From: Bacilli bacterium
GTDB taxonomy: Bacteria; Bacillota_I; Bacilli_A; RF39; UBA660
Direction: 5' to 3'
DNA: 51,344 nucleotides
Assembly: GCA_017627015.1 (NCBI GenBank)
Contig: JAGAHP010000043.1
Location: forward strand, 1-51,344
Shown: positions 18,625-26,824 of the stretch, piece after piece
How the letters are laid out: each line of letters begins with the position of its first letter
How positions within the stretch are numbered: the first letter of the stretch is position 1
Position numbers and translations under genes: made by a program
The notes under the pieces: model-generated
Told to the model about the DNA's origin: nothing
What the model saw: the letters and a program-made list of their open reading frames with translations, nothing else
Databases searched by the model: none

Positions 18625-19329
18625 TTAACCCTCTAATTCCATGAATACGTTTTCTAAAGATTTATCACCTTTTATTTCTTTCATACTTCCACTCTTAACA
18701 AGTTCACCCTTTTTAATAATTGCTACTCTAGAACATAGTTTTTCTGCTACATCTAAAATATGTGTTGAATAAAAAACTATTTTATTTTCTTTTACCATTT
18801 CATTTAATATTTCTTTAATATCAAAAACTGCTTTTGGATCAAGTCCTACAAATGGTTCATCCATTATAAGTATTTTTGGATCATGAGCAAGTGCACTAAT
18901 TAATACTACTTTTTGTTTCATACCATGAGAGAAACTATCGATAGTATCATTTAATTTATCTTCCATTTCAAACATCTTAGCGTATTTACTTATATTCTTT
19001 TCTCTAGTTTCTTTATCTGTTTCATACATATCACATATAAAATTAATATAATCTATAGCTTTCATATGTTCATATGTTTCTGGATTATCTGGAACATATG
19101 CCATTATTTTTTTACATTCAACTGGTTTTTCTTTAATAGACATTCCATCTATTAAAATATCACCTTCATCAAAATCATGTATTCCTACAATTGATTTAAT
19201 CAAAGTTGTTTTACCTGCTCCATTATGTCCAATAAATGCGAATATATCTCCATCATTTACTGTAAATGAAACATTATTAACTGCTTTTTTATTTCCATAT
19301 TTTTTTGTTACATTTTTTATTTCTATCAT
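18625..19329 (-). CDS. ABC exporter ATPase
   Basis: 234 residues. Walker A is GHNGAGKTTLIKS, the signature is the variant FSHGMKQKVVLISAL, Walker B is ILIMDEPFVGLDP and the switch is FYSTHIL. These features match drug/bacteriocin-type (DrrA/CcmA-like) ATPases. The ATG at 19329 with AAAGGAG is chosen over an upstream in-frame ATG that would overlap the XRE gene. It lies between the XRE regulator gene and the permease gene, so the regulator very likely controls the exporter. Confidence 0.93.
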   Translation of the reverse strand: MIEIKNVTKKYGNKKAVNNVSFTVNDGDIFAFIGHNGAGKTTLIKSIVGIHDFDEGDILIDGMSIKEKPVECKKIMAYVPDNPETYEHMKAIDYINFICDMYETDKETREKNISKYAKMFEMEDKLNDTIDSFSHGMKQKVVLISALAHDPKILIMDEPFVGLDPKAVFDIKEILNEMVKENKIVFYSTHILDVAEKLCSRVAIIKKGELVKSGSMKEIKGDKSLENVFMELEG

Positions 19330-19342
19330 ATAATACTCCTTT

Positions 19343-19549
19343 TTAAAAATAGAATAATTCTTCAAATTTCATATCAAGCGCTATACATAAAATGTATGCA
19401 AGTTTTGCAGTAGGTTCATATTGACCTGTTTCAAGTGAACTAATTGTATTTCTAGAAACTCCAACCATATCTGCAAGTTCTTGTTGTGATAATTTCTTTT
19501 CTGATCTTACTTCTTTTAATTTGTTTTTTAAAACTAATTCATTCTTCAT
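19343..19549 (-). CDS. XRE-family transcription regulator
   Basis: 68 residues consisting of little more than a helix-turn-helix domain: KLKEVRSEKKLSQQELADMV, then GVSRNTISSLETGQYEP as recognition helix and turn. Small regulators of this kind (YozG/Cro-like) commonly sit next to ABC exporters or DUF6442-type membrane proteins. It overlaps nothing and has an AGGTG site. Two near-identical palindromes around the operon promoter (19906-19921 and 19940-19955) are the obvious operator candidates. Confidence 0.92.
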   Translation of the reverse strand: MKNELVLKNKLKEVRSEKKLSQQELADMVGVSRNTISSLETGQYEPTAKLAYILCIALDMKFEELFYF

Positions 19550-19557
19550 ATAATCAC

Positions 19558-19893
19558 CTACAAAATAGTTGAACTACTAATTAATTCTTTAAAATAATAA
19601 TAAATCATTAAGATACCTGCGATTGTCCATATTATTCCACAGAATATATCTAACTTTCTACGTGACTTAATTCCTCTTAGTCCATAAATTACTGCACAGT
19701 AAAGAGCTAAAATAGAATACCAACCATAATTAGTTTTACCAGTTATCATTATTCCTGATACGAAATAAACTGTTGATAATATTATTATTGCAATTCCTGC
19801 AATCTTAGAAGCTTTATTCTCTTCTTCTATTAAAGCATAGTCCTTATTCTTATTTTCCTTTCTTGCTTTTTCTAAAATTTCTTCTTTTTTCAT
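19558..19893 (-). CDS. DUF6442-like small membrane protein
   Basis: 111 residues. The N-terminus MKKEEILEKARKENKNKDY is a charged cytoplasmic helix. Two hydrophobic hairpins follow (about 31-50 and 56-70, then 82-103), with the basic GIKSRRKLD between them. The layout and N-terminal motif fit the DUF6442 group, whose function is unknown and which is often encoded beside an XRE regulator. The ATG at 19893 with GGAGG is chosen over an upstream in-frame codon. It is the first gene of the operon, directly behind the operator-bearing promoter. Confidence 0.75.
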   Translation of the reverse strand: MKKEEILEKARKENKNKDYALIEEENKASKIAGIAIIILSTVYFVSGIMITGKTNYGWYSILALYCAVIYGLRGIKSRRKLDIFCGIIWTIAGILMIYYYFKELISSSTIL

Positions 19894-19905
19894 ATAATCC
19901 TCCTT

Positions 19906-19921
19906 GCCAAGTTTCCTTGTC
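19906..19921 (-). promoter_or_regulatory. Downstream operator copy of the XRE/ABC operon
   Basis: The minus strand reads GACAAGGAAACTTGGC. The arms CAAG/CTTG are a perfect inverted repeat, and 13 of 16 positions match the second copy 34 bases away. It lies between the -10 and the ribosome binding site of the first gene. Confidence 0.6.
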
Positions 19922-19927
19922 AAATAT

Positions 19928-19957
19928 ATATTACCATATGCAAAGTGTACTTGTCAA
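19928..19957 (-). promoter_or_regulatory. Promoter of the DUF6442-XRE-ABC exporter operon
   Basis: A consensus TTGACA (19957-19952) and TAATAT (19933-19928) are 18 bases apart on the minus strand. The upstream operator copy (19940-19955) overlaps the -35, so a bound repressor would block polymerase. Confidence 0.75.
19940..19955 (-). promoter_or_regulatory. Upstream operator copy of the XRE/ABC operon
   Basis: The minus strand reads GACAAGTACACTTTGC, near-palindromic and closely matching the copy at 19906-19921. It overlaps the -35 hexamer. Confidence 0.6.
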
Positions 19958-19968
19958 CATCTTTTTAT

Positions 19969-19995
19969 AAAAAAATAGACATTTGTCTACTTTTT
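19969..19995 (-). terminator. Terminator of the alkD-acidic protein-CPBP operon
   Basis: Stem TAGACA/TGTCTA with flanking A/T pairs, followed by seven T on the minus strand, at the CPBP-like gene's stop codon. Confidence 0.75.
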
Positions 19996-20719
19996 ACAAC
20001 CAACTTTGATAAAGTTCTGGGCTAATAGAAGTAACTAATATTAAAACAACACTTGCTATTTCTACTATTGCATGCCCTATCATAATTGGAACCGGATTCT
20101 TCTTTTTATAATAATATATACAAAATATAATTGTTAATGGTAAGAAACATAAAAACCTATATATAATATATTTAAAATCAAATAAAACTGGTATAAAACT
20201 ATGTTGAAGAGCATAGAAGAATGCTGGTACAAGTATAGCTAAATACTTATTCTTAAAACTATTAACACCACATCCTAAATATAATCCATCTTCTGCGAAC
20301 GCTACTGTTAACGGTAAAAGTATAAAGTTAATAATCGCAAGTATTAGAGGTACTGGCGCAGCCATCATAGGAGCCATATAAGGTATAACTTTATAACAGA
20401 TAAGTCCTGCTACGTTCATACCAATAGATGCAAATACTAATACAATTAAAGTAATAATTATTACTTCTTTAATTTTAGTTTTTCCTTTTTCGTAATTAAT
20501 TAATTCTTTATAACTACTACCTATTCTTTTAGCAACAAATAATAATACTAGTATAGTAATTACATTTACTATAGTCGCAACTATACTCCACCAATTAGTT
20601 ATATCATTTAAACTCTTTTTAGTAATATAAGAACCAACTACAAATATTATAATAAACATAATAGATCTAATTGGTAATAAATATTTTAAGTTTTCTTTTG
20701 TATCTCTTTCAAATGTCAT
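19994..20719 (-). CDS. CPBP-like polytopic membrane protein
   Basis: 241 residues with about seven or eight spans. Three stretches fit the CPBP intramembrane protease (Rce1/bacteriocin self-immunity) pattern: AEDGLYLGC, FYALQHSF and GHAIVEIAS. In active members the first is E-E-x-x-x-R. Here the second Glu is Asp and the Arg is absent (Leu), while the histidines of the second and third motifs are kept. It may be an inactive or altered CPBP member. It is the last gene of an operon with an AlkD-like glycosylase and an acidic small protein, which does not explain its role. Confidence 0.65.
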   Translation of the reverse strand: MTFERDTKENLKYLLPIRSIMFIIIFVVGSYITKKSLNDITNWWSIVATIVNVITILVLLFVAKRIGSSYKELINYEKGKTKIKEVIIITLIVLVFASIGMNVAGLICYKVIPYMAPMMAAPVPLILAIINFILLPLTVAFAEDGLYLGCGVNSFKNKYLAILVPAFFYALQHSFIPVLFDFKYIIYRFLCFLPLTIIFCIYYYKKKNPVPIMIGHAIVEIASVVLILVTSISPELYQSWL

Positions 20720-20728
20720 AATTACCTC

Positions 20729-20935
20729 TTAATTATCATCCTCTGAATAGAAACTATCATCATCCACATCATCTTCTTCAAAATCCCATGGATCATAATT
20801 TCCTTTTTTTATTTCTTCTTGTTGCCAATCTGTTAATTCATTATTATCTTCATTATCTTTATTGCTTTCGTCATTCATAAAATTAAACATACCAAATTCT
20901 TGATTATCTTTTTTCTTATCATCTTTATCAAACAT
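20729..20935 (-). CDS. Acidic small protein of unknown function
   Basis: 68 residues, very rich in Asp, Glu and Asn. A basic-acidic start (FDKDDKKKDNQEF) is followed by a central motif LTDWQQEEIKKGNYDPWDFE and an acidic tail. No membrane span or signal peptide. The W-Q-x-E-x-x-K-K-G-x-Y-D-P-W pattern looks like a conserved short linear element rather than random sequence. It has an AAGGAG site and lies 13 bases after the AlkD-like gene and 9 bases before the CPBP-like gene. I do not recognise the family. Confidence 0.7.
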   Translation of the reverse strand: MFDKDDKKKDNQEFGMFNFMNDESNKDNEDNNELTDWQQEEIKKGNYDPWDFEEDDVDDDSFYSEDDN

Positions 20936-20948
20936 ATTATCACTCCTT

Positions 20949-21620
20949 TTATATTTCTTTTAAACTTCTTAAGTATTCTTTTTGTTCATTAGTTATTCTA
21001 TAACTTTCAATTGCTTTTTGTATAGTTTTATTATGAGTCCACTTATCTAATTTTTTGTTCTCTATATATTTAATTGCTGTATCATATTGTTTTGCAAGTG
21101 CAGTTGCAAAATACCAAGCAATCATCATATTAACATAATATTCATCTGATCGTATTTTAGATACCATTTCTAAATATTCAGGTTTAAACTTATCATCTAA
21201 ATAATATCTCATTAGTGAGTTAATACCAAATCTAATTGTGTAAGTTTCTTTTGATTTTATCCATACTTTTATCTCTTTTAATAGTTCATCAGTATGATTT
21301 TTAAATAATTTAGATGTTCCTTGATCACAAGTTGCCCAGTTATCAATATATGGTAAAAATTTATTTAATAGATTTATACATTCATCATAGTCTTTTGTCT
21401 CAAATATTATAAAAGCATGAAGTTGATTTTCTTCAAAATACTTATGAGGTAAATCTTCTATAAAATCTTTATAATTATTACTCTTATATAATTCTTTAGC
21501 TAGTTTTCTAAGATCAGGTGTTCTTACTCCTATTATAGAATTTGGATCTATATTAGTTATAGTTTTAACTTGTACTTCTCTATATTTAGTATCTTGTAAT
21601 TCAAATAACTTCTCTATCAT
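20949..21620 (-). CDS. AlkD-like DNA glycosylase (HEAT-repeat)
   Basis: 223 residues, all helical, matching the DNA alkylation repair enzyme family, which removes N3- and N7-alkylated bases without base flipping. GVRTPDLRKLAKEL lies near residues 31-44, then Trp95 and Asp99 in DNWATCDQ, Arg130 in YTIRFGI, and MIAWYFATAL. These correspond to the DNA-contacting Trp, catalytic Asp and Arg of AlkD. The ATG at 21620 is 15 bases from AAAGG, which is far; an out-of-frame ATG lies in between. It begins the three-gene operon behind an extended -10 promoter at 21648-21656. Confidence 0.85.
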   Translation of the reverse strand: MIEKLFELQDTKYREVQVKTITNIDPNSIIGVRTPDLRKLAKELYKSNNYKDFIEDLPHKYFEENQLHAFIIFETKDYDECINLLNKFLPYIDNWATCDQGTSKLFKNHTDELLKEIKVWIKSKETYTIRFGINSLMRYYLDDKFKPEYLEMVSKIRSDEYYVNMMIAWYFATALAKQYDTAIKYIENKKLDKWTHNKTIQKAIESYRITNEQKEYLRSLKEI

Positions 21621-21647
21621 ATTTTTTCATAATTACCTTTCTCTTTT

Positions 21648-21656
21648 ATTATAACA
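21648..21656 (-). promoter_or_regulatory. Extended -10 promoter of the alkD operon
   Basis: The minus strand reads TGTTATAAT directly behind the terminator of the upstream permease gene. The -35 position falls inside that hairpin. Confidence 0.6.
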
Positions 21657-21657
21657 T

Positions 21658-21682
21658 AAAAACTAAGTATTACTCAGTTTTT
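21658..21682 (-). terminator. Terminator of the second two-component/ABC module
   Basis: Stem AAAAACT.AGT/ACT.AGTTTTT with one mismatch, overlapping the permease stop codon. The T-run on the minus strand leads straight into the next promoter. Confidence 0.7.
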
Positions 21683-24014
21683 ATTCACCATTTAACAAAT
21701 CATTTGGTTCTATTTTTCTTATCTTTAATGACATTAGTATAGATGCAATTAATGATACTCCAATTATAAATAAAACTGTTATTATTAATAAATCAATTGG
21801 AAGAACCATAATACATTTCATAATACCAAATGGTCTCATCATTAATCCGATATATGGATTAGTTGCAAAATAAGAAATAATTGTTCCTATTATTGTTGCG
21901 ATTATAATTGTAGGCATAAATGATAATACATTTTGAATAATTAAATCTCTTGATCTAAATCCTAATGCTTTTAATATACCATATTCAAATCTTCTTTCAT
22001 AAATAAGAGTCTTCATTAATAAGTATAATACTAATAATATAATTGCTCCAGTTATTATAGATATAACAACTACCATAAGATTCGCAACATTAATAAATGT
22101 ATCCATTTGACCTTCTATTAATTCTTCAAAGTCCATTGTTGTTAAAACCTTATCTCCATATTTATCTTTATACTTATCTATAACTTTACTTGCTTTTATT
22201 TTAGAATCAAAATAATACATAGGATTTAATTCATCAGTATCAACTAAATGGTCCATACCTGATTTTAGTATTAATATTTCTTTACTATCATTATTTGTAG
22301 ATTGAATAAATCCTGTGATTAAGAATGAATACTTATTTTCACCTACTCTAAACTCTTTTTTATCTCCAATTTTATAATTATTTTCTTTAGCATATTTACC
22401 TGAAATAGCAATTTCATTATCATGTTTAGGATATCTTCCTTCATAACAATTATCTTTATTATTTAATAACTTTGGATTATTCATAATATATGTTTCAAAT
22501 TTAGCATAATCTTTATCTAATGTTTGATACATATTTAAATATTTAAAGCTTTCTATATCTTTATCCTTTTTAAGATCTTTAACAAATTCAGGTCTAATAT
22601 CTTTATCTACCATTATAATTCCATCCACTATTTCAAATGTTAATAAATCTAATTTTGGTTTTCTACTAAAGTTTTGATACATTGCCATCGCAATTACCAT
22701 TAAGAAACATAAGAATAATACTGTTATAAATGTTACTATATTTTGTTTTCCATTTTTATACATATTCTTTAAAGAAATACTCATGTTTAATGGTAATTTA
22801 GATTTAGATAATGGAATATGATTCTTTTTAAAACTATGAGTTTCAATTCCATCTCTTAGCGCAATTATTGGATCTAATTTATTTATTTTTCGTACTGATA
22901 ATAATACTATTATAAATACTAATATTGGCATAGAAATAATTGGTATTATAGTTGAAATAAGATTAAACGATAACTTATAAGGAATACCAGATTGTGCCAC
23001 TAACATATCTGTTATTATAGGCATAAATAAATATCCACTTAATACTCCTATAACTAAACCAATAACAGTTAATAAGCTAAATTGAATTATTAATGATCTT
23101 TTAATATTTTTACTTGTATAACCAATTGCTTTTAAGGCACCAAGTGTTTTTATATTTTCTCTAATATAATTAGATATATTATTTGATATCATTAATATAA
23201 CAACAAGTATGATAATTACTGAGGTTAATAAGAATGACACAAAGAATATACTAGATATAAATGTTCTAGATTCAAGTGTTAAATCTAAATCATAACTTTC
23301 TGTTTCTACACCTTTTTCAGTGAATATTTTACTAATTAGTTTATTTGATTCTTTTTTTGATTTTATTCCATCTTTAAAATTAATATAAGTATCAAATGCT
23401 TTTAAATTAGGATTATCATTTAAAATCATGTCATAATCTTCATCACTAACAAGCATTTCATATCTATTCATATTATTTGATCCAGCATAGATAGTATTTA
23501 TATATCCTTTTATTTTAAACTTATAAGTTCTAGATGGGAACTTTAATTTATAAGTATCTCCTATATTTAATCCACCACCAGTATGAATATGATATGGTAC
23601 ATAAATATAGTTTTCTTTAATAGATTTATCTTCTTCTAATATTTCAATTTTAGATAAATTTCTATTTAAATGATCTTTATTAATAACTGATACTATTGGA
23701 GTAACTTCTCCACCACTAAACTCTATAGGTATTTGAACCTTTATATCTTCAATATATTCATATTCAGTTACTGAATCTGGCAATATACTTCTTATATATT
23801 CTTCATCTATATCTTTTTTATCACTTCTTGAAAATAAGTCTATTTGTGATGTATTTAGACTTTCTGCTACTTTATATGAATTTTTTTGATAATCAAGAAT
23901 TAATAAACTTGAAACACATATAAACATAGTACTTATTATTATTAATAAAGAAATCGCAATAGATAACCCTCTGTTTTTTCTTAAGTTAGACTTTGCTAGT
24001 AATAAACTCTTCAT
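21681..24014 (-). CDS. Large two-FtsX-domain ABC permease
   Basis: 777 residues with two FtsX domains. There is one span near the N-terminus (17-37), a first extracytoplasmic domain (about 40-245) and three spans (about 250-375). A new span follows near 430-450, then a second extracytoplasmic domain (about 455-640) and three more spans to the C-terminus. The recurring ETHS/KINKLDPIIALRDG and LKIRKIEPNDLLNGE elements are the FtsX-family coupling tails. The architecture matches SalY/LolE-like exporters paired with MacB-type ATPases. The start overlaps the TAA of the ATPase gene closely (TAATATG). The substrate is unknown; control by the adjacent two-component system is likely. Confidence 0.88.
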   Translation of the reverse strand: MKSLLLAKSNLRKNRGLSIAISLLIIISTMFICVSSLLILDYQKNSYKVAESLNTSQIDLFSRSDKKDIDEEYIRSILPDSVTEYEYIEDIKVQIPIEFSGGEVTPIVSVINKDHLNRNLSKIEILEEDKSIKENYIYVPYHIHTGGGLNIGDTYKLKFPSRTYKFKIKGYINTIYAGSNNMNRYEMLVSDEDYDMILNDNPNLKAFDTYINFKDGIKSKKESNKLISKIFTEKGVETESYDLDLTLESRTFISSIFFVSFLLTSVIIILVVILMISNNISNYIRENIKTLGALKAIGYTSKNIKRSLIIQFSLLTVIGLVIGVLSGYLFMPIITDMLVAQSGIPYKLSFNLISTIIPIISMPILVFIIVLLSVRKINKLDPIIALRDGIETHSFKKNHIPLSKSKLPLNMSISLKNMYKNGKQNIVTFITVLFLCFLMVIAMAMYQNFSRKPKLDLLTFEIVDGIIMVDKDIRPEFVKDLKKDKDIESFKYLNMYQTLDKDYAKFETYIMNNPKLLNNKDNCYEGRYPKHDNEIAISGKYAKENNYKIGDKKEFRVGENKYSFLITGFIQSTNNDSKEILILKSGMDHLVDTDELNPMYYFDSKIKASKVIDKYKDKYGDKVLTTMDFEELIEGQMDTFINVANLMVVVISIITGAIILLVLYLLMKTLIYERRFEYGILKALGFRSRDLIIQNVLSFMPTIIIATIIGTIISYFATNPYIGLMMRPFGIMKCIMVLPIDLLIITVLFIIGVSLIASILMSLKIRKIEPNDLLNGE

Positions 24015-24015
24015 A

Positions 24016-24777
24016 TTACCACCCCATTGTAACTAAGAAATCAGATATTTTTTTATGTCTAGCTTTATCATCAGGTACATATTTACCTAAATCACAAATA
24101 CCAGCAACTTCACCATCTTTAATATATATAATTCTATTACCTCTTCTTGCACTCTTAATATCGTGAGTAACCATTACTATAGATTGTCCTAGATTATTAA
24201 ATTCAGTTAATGTATCAAGTACATCTTTACCAGTTTTGGAATTTAAAGCTCCAGTTGGTTCATCAGCAAATACTACTTTAGGATTATTAATTAAAGCCCT
24301 TGCTATACCTACTCTTTGAGCTTCTCCACCAGATAATTGTGATGGAAATTTATTCCATAGCTTACTCTCTATATCAATTTTCTTTAATATTTCTTTTGCG
24401 TTTTTAGTTATTTCTTTTCTTTTTCTACTAACTAATAAACCTGAAACTAAAACATTATCTAAGACACTCATTGAATCAATTAAATAATTTTGTTGGAATA
24501 CAAATCCACAGTTTCTTCTTCTAAATACTGCTAGTTCGTCTATATTCATTTTAGTTATTTCTTTTTCATTAAATACTATCTTACCTAGAGTTGGTTTATC
24601 CATCCCAGATAAAGCATATAATAAAGTTGATTTACCGGCACCAGATGGTCCCATAATTACTGTAAAATCACCTTCATATATATCTAAATCAATATTTTTT
24701 AATATATGTTGCATATTTCCATTATTTGAAAATGATTTACATAATTTATGTGTTTTAATTATTGTATTTTTTTCCAT
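24016..24777 (-). CDS. ATPase of the second FtsX-type ABC exporter
   Basis: 253 residues. Walker A is GPSGAGKSTLLY, Q-loop FVFQQNYLIDSM, signature LSGGEAQRVGIARAL, Walker B VVFADEPTGALN and switch MVTHD, all of the MacB/LolD/BceA group. It lies between the kinase gene and the permease gene and has its own promoter with two upstream operator copies (24806-24845), so it is likely switched on by the response regulator at 26091-26765. Confidence 0.93.
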   Translation of the reverse strand: MEKNTIIKTHKLCKSFSNNGNMQHILKNIDLDIYEGDFTVIMGPSGAGKSTLLYALSGMDKPTLGKIVFNEKEITKMNIDELAVFRRRNCGFVFQQNYLIDSMSVLDNVLVSGLLVSRKRKEITKNAKEILKKIDIESKLWNKFPSQLSGGEAQRVGIARALINNPKVVFADEPTGALNSKTGKDVLDTLTEFNNLGQSIVMVTHDIKSARRGNRIIYIKDGEVAGICDLGKYVPDDKARHKKISDFLVTMGW

Positions 24778-24800
24778 ACTATCCCTCCAAATACAACTCC

Positions 24801-24806
24801 ATTATA
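24801..24806 (-). promoter_or_regulatory. -10 element of the regulated ABC exporter promoter
   Basis: TATAAT on the minus strand. The 17-base -35 position reads AAGTTA, far from consensus, and is covered by the adjacent operator repeats, as expected for an activator-dependent promoter. Confidence 0.65.
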
Positions 24807-24824
24807 TAAAAGAATTTCTTAAAT
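24806..24824 (-). promoter_or_regulatory. Promoter-proximal operator repeat of the ABC exporter
   Basis: The minus strand reads ATTTAAGAAATTCTTTTAT. It contains TTTAAG-N5-CTTTTA, a near-perfect inverted repeat, and matches the copy at 24827-24845 with a period of exactly 21 bases. Confidence 0.6.
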
Positions 24825-24826
24825 AA

Positions 24827-24845
24827 CTTTAAGAAATCCTTAAAT
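24827..24845 (-). promoter_or_regulatory. Promoter-distal operator repeat of the ABC exporter
   Basis: The minus strand reads ATTTAAGGATTTCTTAAAG, containing the perfect inverted repeat TTTAAG-N5-CTTAAA. It overlaps the end of the kinase gene and lies two helical turns from the proximal copy. Confidence 0.6.
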
Positions 24846-26087
24846 AATTCTTAATTTTATTATTACTACAAAACCTGGATTATCATTCTCTATTTCTAAA
24901 TCTCCATTCATTTGTTTCATAAATTCTTTAGAAATATATAAACCAAGTCCAACTCCATCTTTATTATTAGTATTAGAACCTCTTTTAAACTTCTCTAGTA
25001 ATAAAGGCATTTCTTCATCTTTAACAGTATCTCCAAAATCCTTAATACTAATAACTAAATAATCTTCTTCTATTTTAGTCTTAACTTCTATATTAGTATC
25101 TGCATACTTATAAGAATTAAAGAATATATTGTCAAATACTTGTTGTAATCTAAGTAAATCTGCATAAACATCACATTTATCCACAGTAAATTTATTAGAT
25201 TTATTTTGATAATCTGAATTAATAATTAATTCTTTAACAATATTACTATTTATTTTAGTCGGATTAATTTCTAGTTTTTCCATCTCTTCTAAAGTAGAAT
25301 TAAATAAATTAGTAATAAGTGTATTTATTTGATCAGACTTTTGATCAATATTTTTAAATTGCTTAATCATTTTTTCATCTTTTGCTAATTCCAATCCTAA
25401 TTCAGAAGATGATTTGATAGATGCGATTGGAGATTTAATATCATGAGATAGTTTTGCGACTAATTCTTTTTTAGCTTCAATCGCTTCTTTTTCTCTTTTT
25501 CTCGCAGTTTTTATTTCATGTCTCATAATATCAAAACTTTCAGTAAACGCACCAAAATTATTATTTTTATCCATTTTAAGAGGTATATCTAAGTTACCTG
25601 AGGATATTCTAGTTGCGAAACTTTCCATCTTTTTAAACGGTCTTATTATATATATATAATTAAAAATATAATAAACTATAAATGATATTAATTGAATAAT
25701 AGAGATAGAAATTATTAAATTCAAATATATAGTTCTATCTTTCTTAATAACTTGATTTAAATCATTATCTACAATTAATTTATATACTTTATTATTAATA
25801 TTTAAATCTATTATAGTATCTTTATTTCTATAAGCTTCATTTAATGAATCAGATAATTTGCTATCAGTCTTATATTTAACATTACCTAAATCATCAAGTA
25901 TTGCATATTTATATGATTTAGGATACTCATCACTATTTGGATAATTAATCTCTATAGTCTTCGCTAAATCATTTAATTCAACTGTATCATTTTTAAAATA
26001 TGATTTAGAATTTAAAAAGTATAATGTTACAAACATTTCTATTAAAATAGTAATAAATACTATAATAAATAAAATTCTCTTTTTCAT
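24840..26087 (-). CDS. Sensor histidine kinase of the second ABC module
   Basis: 415 residues. Span 1 is at about 5-25, an extracytoplasmic domain runs to about 118, and span 2 is at about 121-142. A HAMP-like linker (RPFKKMESFATRISSGNLDIPL) follows. The phospho-acceptor is His215 in KLSHDIKSP. The ATPase domain has DNIFFNSYKYAD (N box), ISIKDFGDTV in the G1 position and GVGLGLYISKEFM (G2). The gene is 3 bases downstream of the response regulator gene. Its last bases carry the distal operator for the downstream ABC promoter. Confidence 0.92.
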   Translation of the reverse strand: MKKRILFIIVFITILIEMFVTLYFLNSKSYFKNDTVELNDLAKTIEINYPNSDEYPKSYKYAILDDLGNVKYKTDSKLSDSLNEAYRNKDTIIDLNINNKVYKLIVDNDLNQVIKKDRTIYLNLIISISIIQLISFIVYYIFNYIYIIRPFKKMESFATRISSGNLDIPLKMDKNNNFGAFTESFDIMRHEIKTARKREKEAIEAKKELVAKLSHDIKSPIASIKSSSELGLELAKDEKMIKQFKNIDQKSDQINTLITNLFNSTLEEMEKLEINPTKINSNIVKELIINSDYQNKSNKFTVDKCDVYADLLRLQQVFDNIFFNSYKYADTNIEVKTKIEEDYLVISIKDFGDTVKDEEMPLLLEKFKRGSNTNNKDGVGLGLYISKEFMKQMNGDLEIENDNPGFVVIIKLRII

Positions 26088-26090
26088 ACT

Positions 26091-26765
26091 CTATTCACCA
26101 TCAAATCTATATCCTTCTTTCCAAACAGTAGTTATATACTTTGGATTATTAGGATCTTCTTCTATTTGTTCTCTTATTTTTCTTATATGAACATTTAATG
26201 TACCATCTAATGTAAATTTATCATTCCATACATTATCAAATATTTCATCTTTAGAAACTAATCTATTCTTATTATCTATTAAGTATGTTAATAATTTAAA
26301 CTCTATAGAAGTAAGTTTTGCTTCTTTTCCTTTAACAAACACTTCTTTATTAATATAATCTACTCTTAGATTTCCATCATCATAAACAGAATTATCGGAT
26401 TTACCAAATCTTTTTAAAGTAGCTTTTACTTTCGCAAGTAACACTCCAAGTGAATATGGTTTTTCAATATAATCATCCCCACCAATAGTAAGTGCGATAA
26501 TCTTATCATCATCAGTATTTCTAGCAGATATAAATAGTATTGGTATATCTTTATCTTTTCTTATTTCCTTACATATATCAAAACCTGATCCATCTTTTAA
26601 ATTAATATCAAGTAGTATTAAAAATGCATTATTTTCTTTAAAGAATTCATTATATTCTTCTTTTGAGTAACAAACATAAGTCTTAACATCAAACATATTT
26701 AAATAATCACAAGTATTATCTGCAAGTTCTTTTTCATCATCTATAATTAAAACATCATACTTCAC
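26091..26765 (-). CDS. OmpR-family response regulator of the second ABC module
   Basis: 224 residues. The receiver has LIIDDEKE, phospho-acceptor Asp53 in LLDINLKDGSG, SARNTDDDK and Lys in YIEKPYSLGVL. The output domain has LTSIEFKLLTYLI and LNVHIRKIREQI, typical of winged-helix OmpR regulators. The GTG at 26765 is preferred because AGGAAG lies 8 bases before it; an in-frame GTG at 26774 is too close to that site. It is coupled to the kinase gene. It probably binds the 21-bp-spaced repeats at 24806-24845. Confidence 0.92.
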   Translation of the reverse strand: MKYDVLIIDDEKELADNTCDYLNMFDVKTYVCYSKEEYNEFFKENNAFLILLDINLKDGSGFDICKEIRKDKDIPILFISARNTDDDKIIALTIGGDDYIEKPYSLGVLLAKVKATLKRFGKSDNSVYDDGNLRVDYINKEVFVKGKEAKLTSIEFKLLTYLIDNKNRLVSKDEIFDNVWNDKFTLDGTLNVHIRKIREQIEEDPNNPKYITTVWKEGYRFDGE

Positions 26766-26786
26766 ATAAATCACTTCCTAGATAAA

Positions 26787-26820
26787 ATTATAACAAAAAA
26801 AAGTAGTAAAAACTACTTTT
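26787..26820 (-). terminator. Terminator of the tsa operon with an embedded promoter for the regulator gene
   Basis: A 9-bp stem AAAAGTAGT/ACTACTTTT with a 4-base loop (26799-26820) and a run of eight T on the minus strand. It runs directly into TGTTATAAT (26795-26787), an extended -10 for the response regulator operon. Confidence 0.75.
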
Positions 26821-26824
26821 ATAT

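Noticed and set aside
19558..19893. Toxin-antitoxin pair formed by the small membrane protein and the XRE regulator
   Set aside because: The regulator is followed directly by ABC exporter genes in one operon, and DUF6442-like proteins commonly occur in this setting; no toxin feature is visible.
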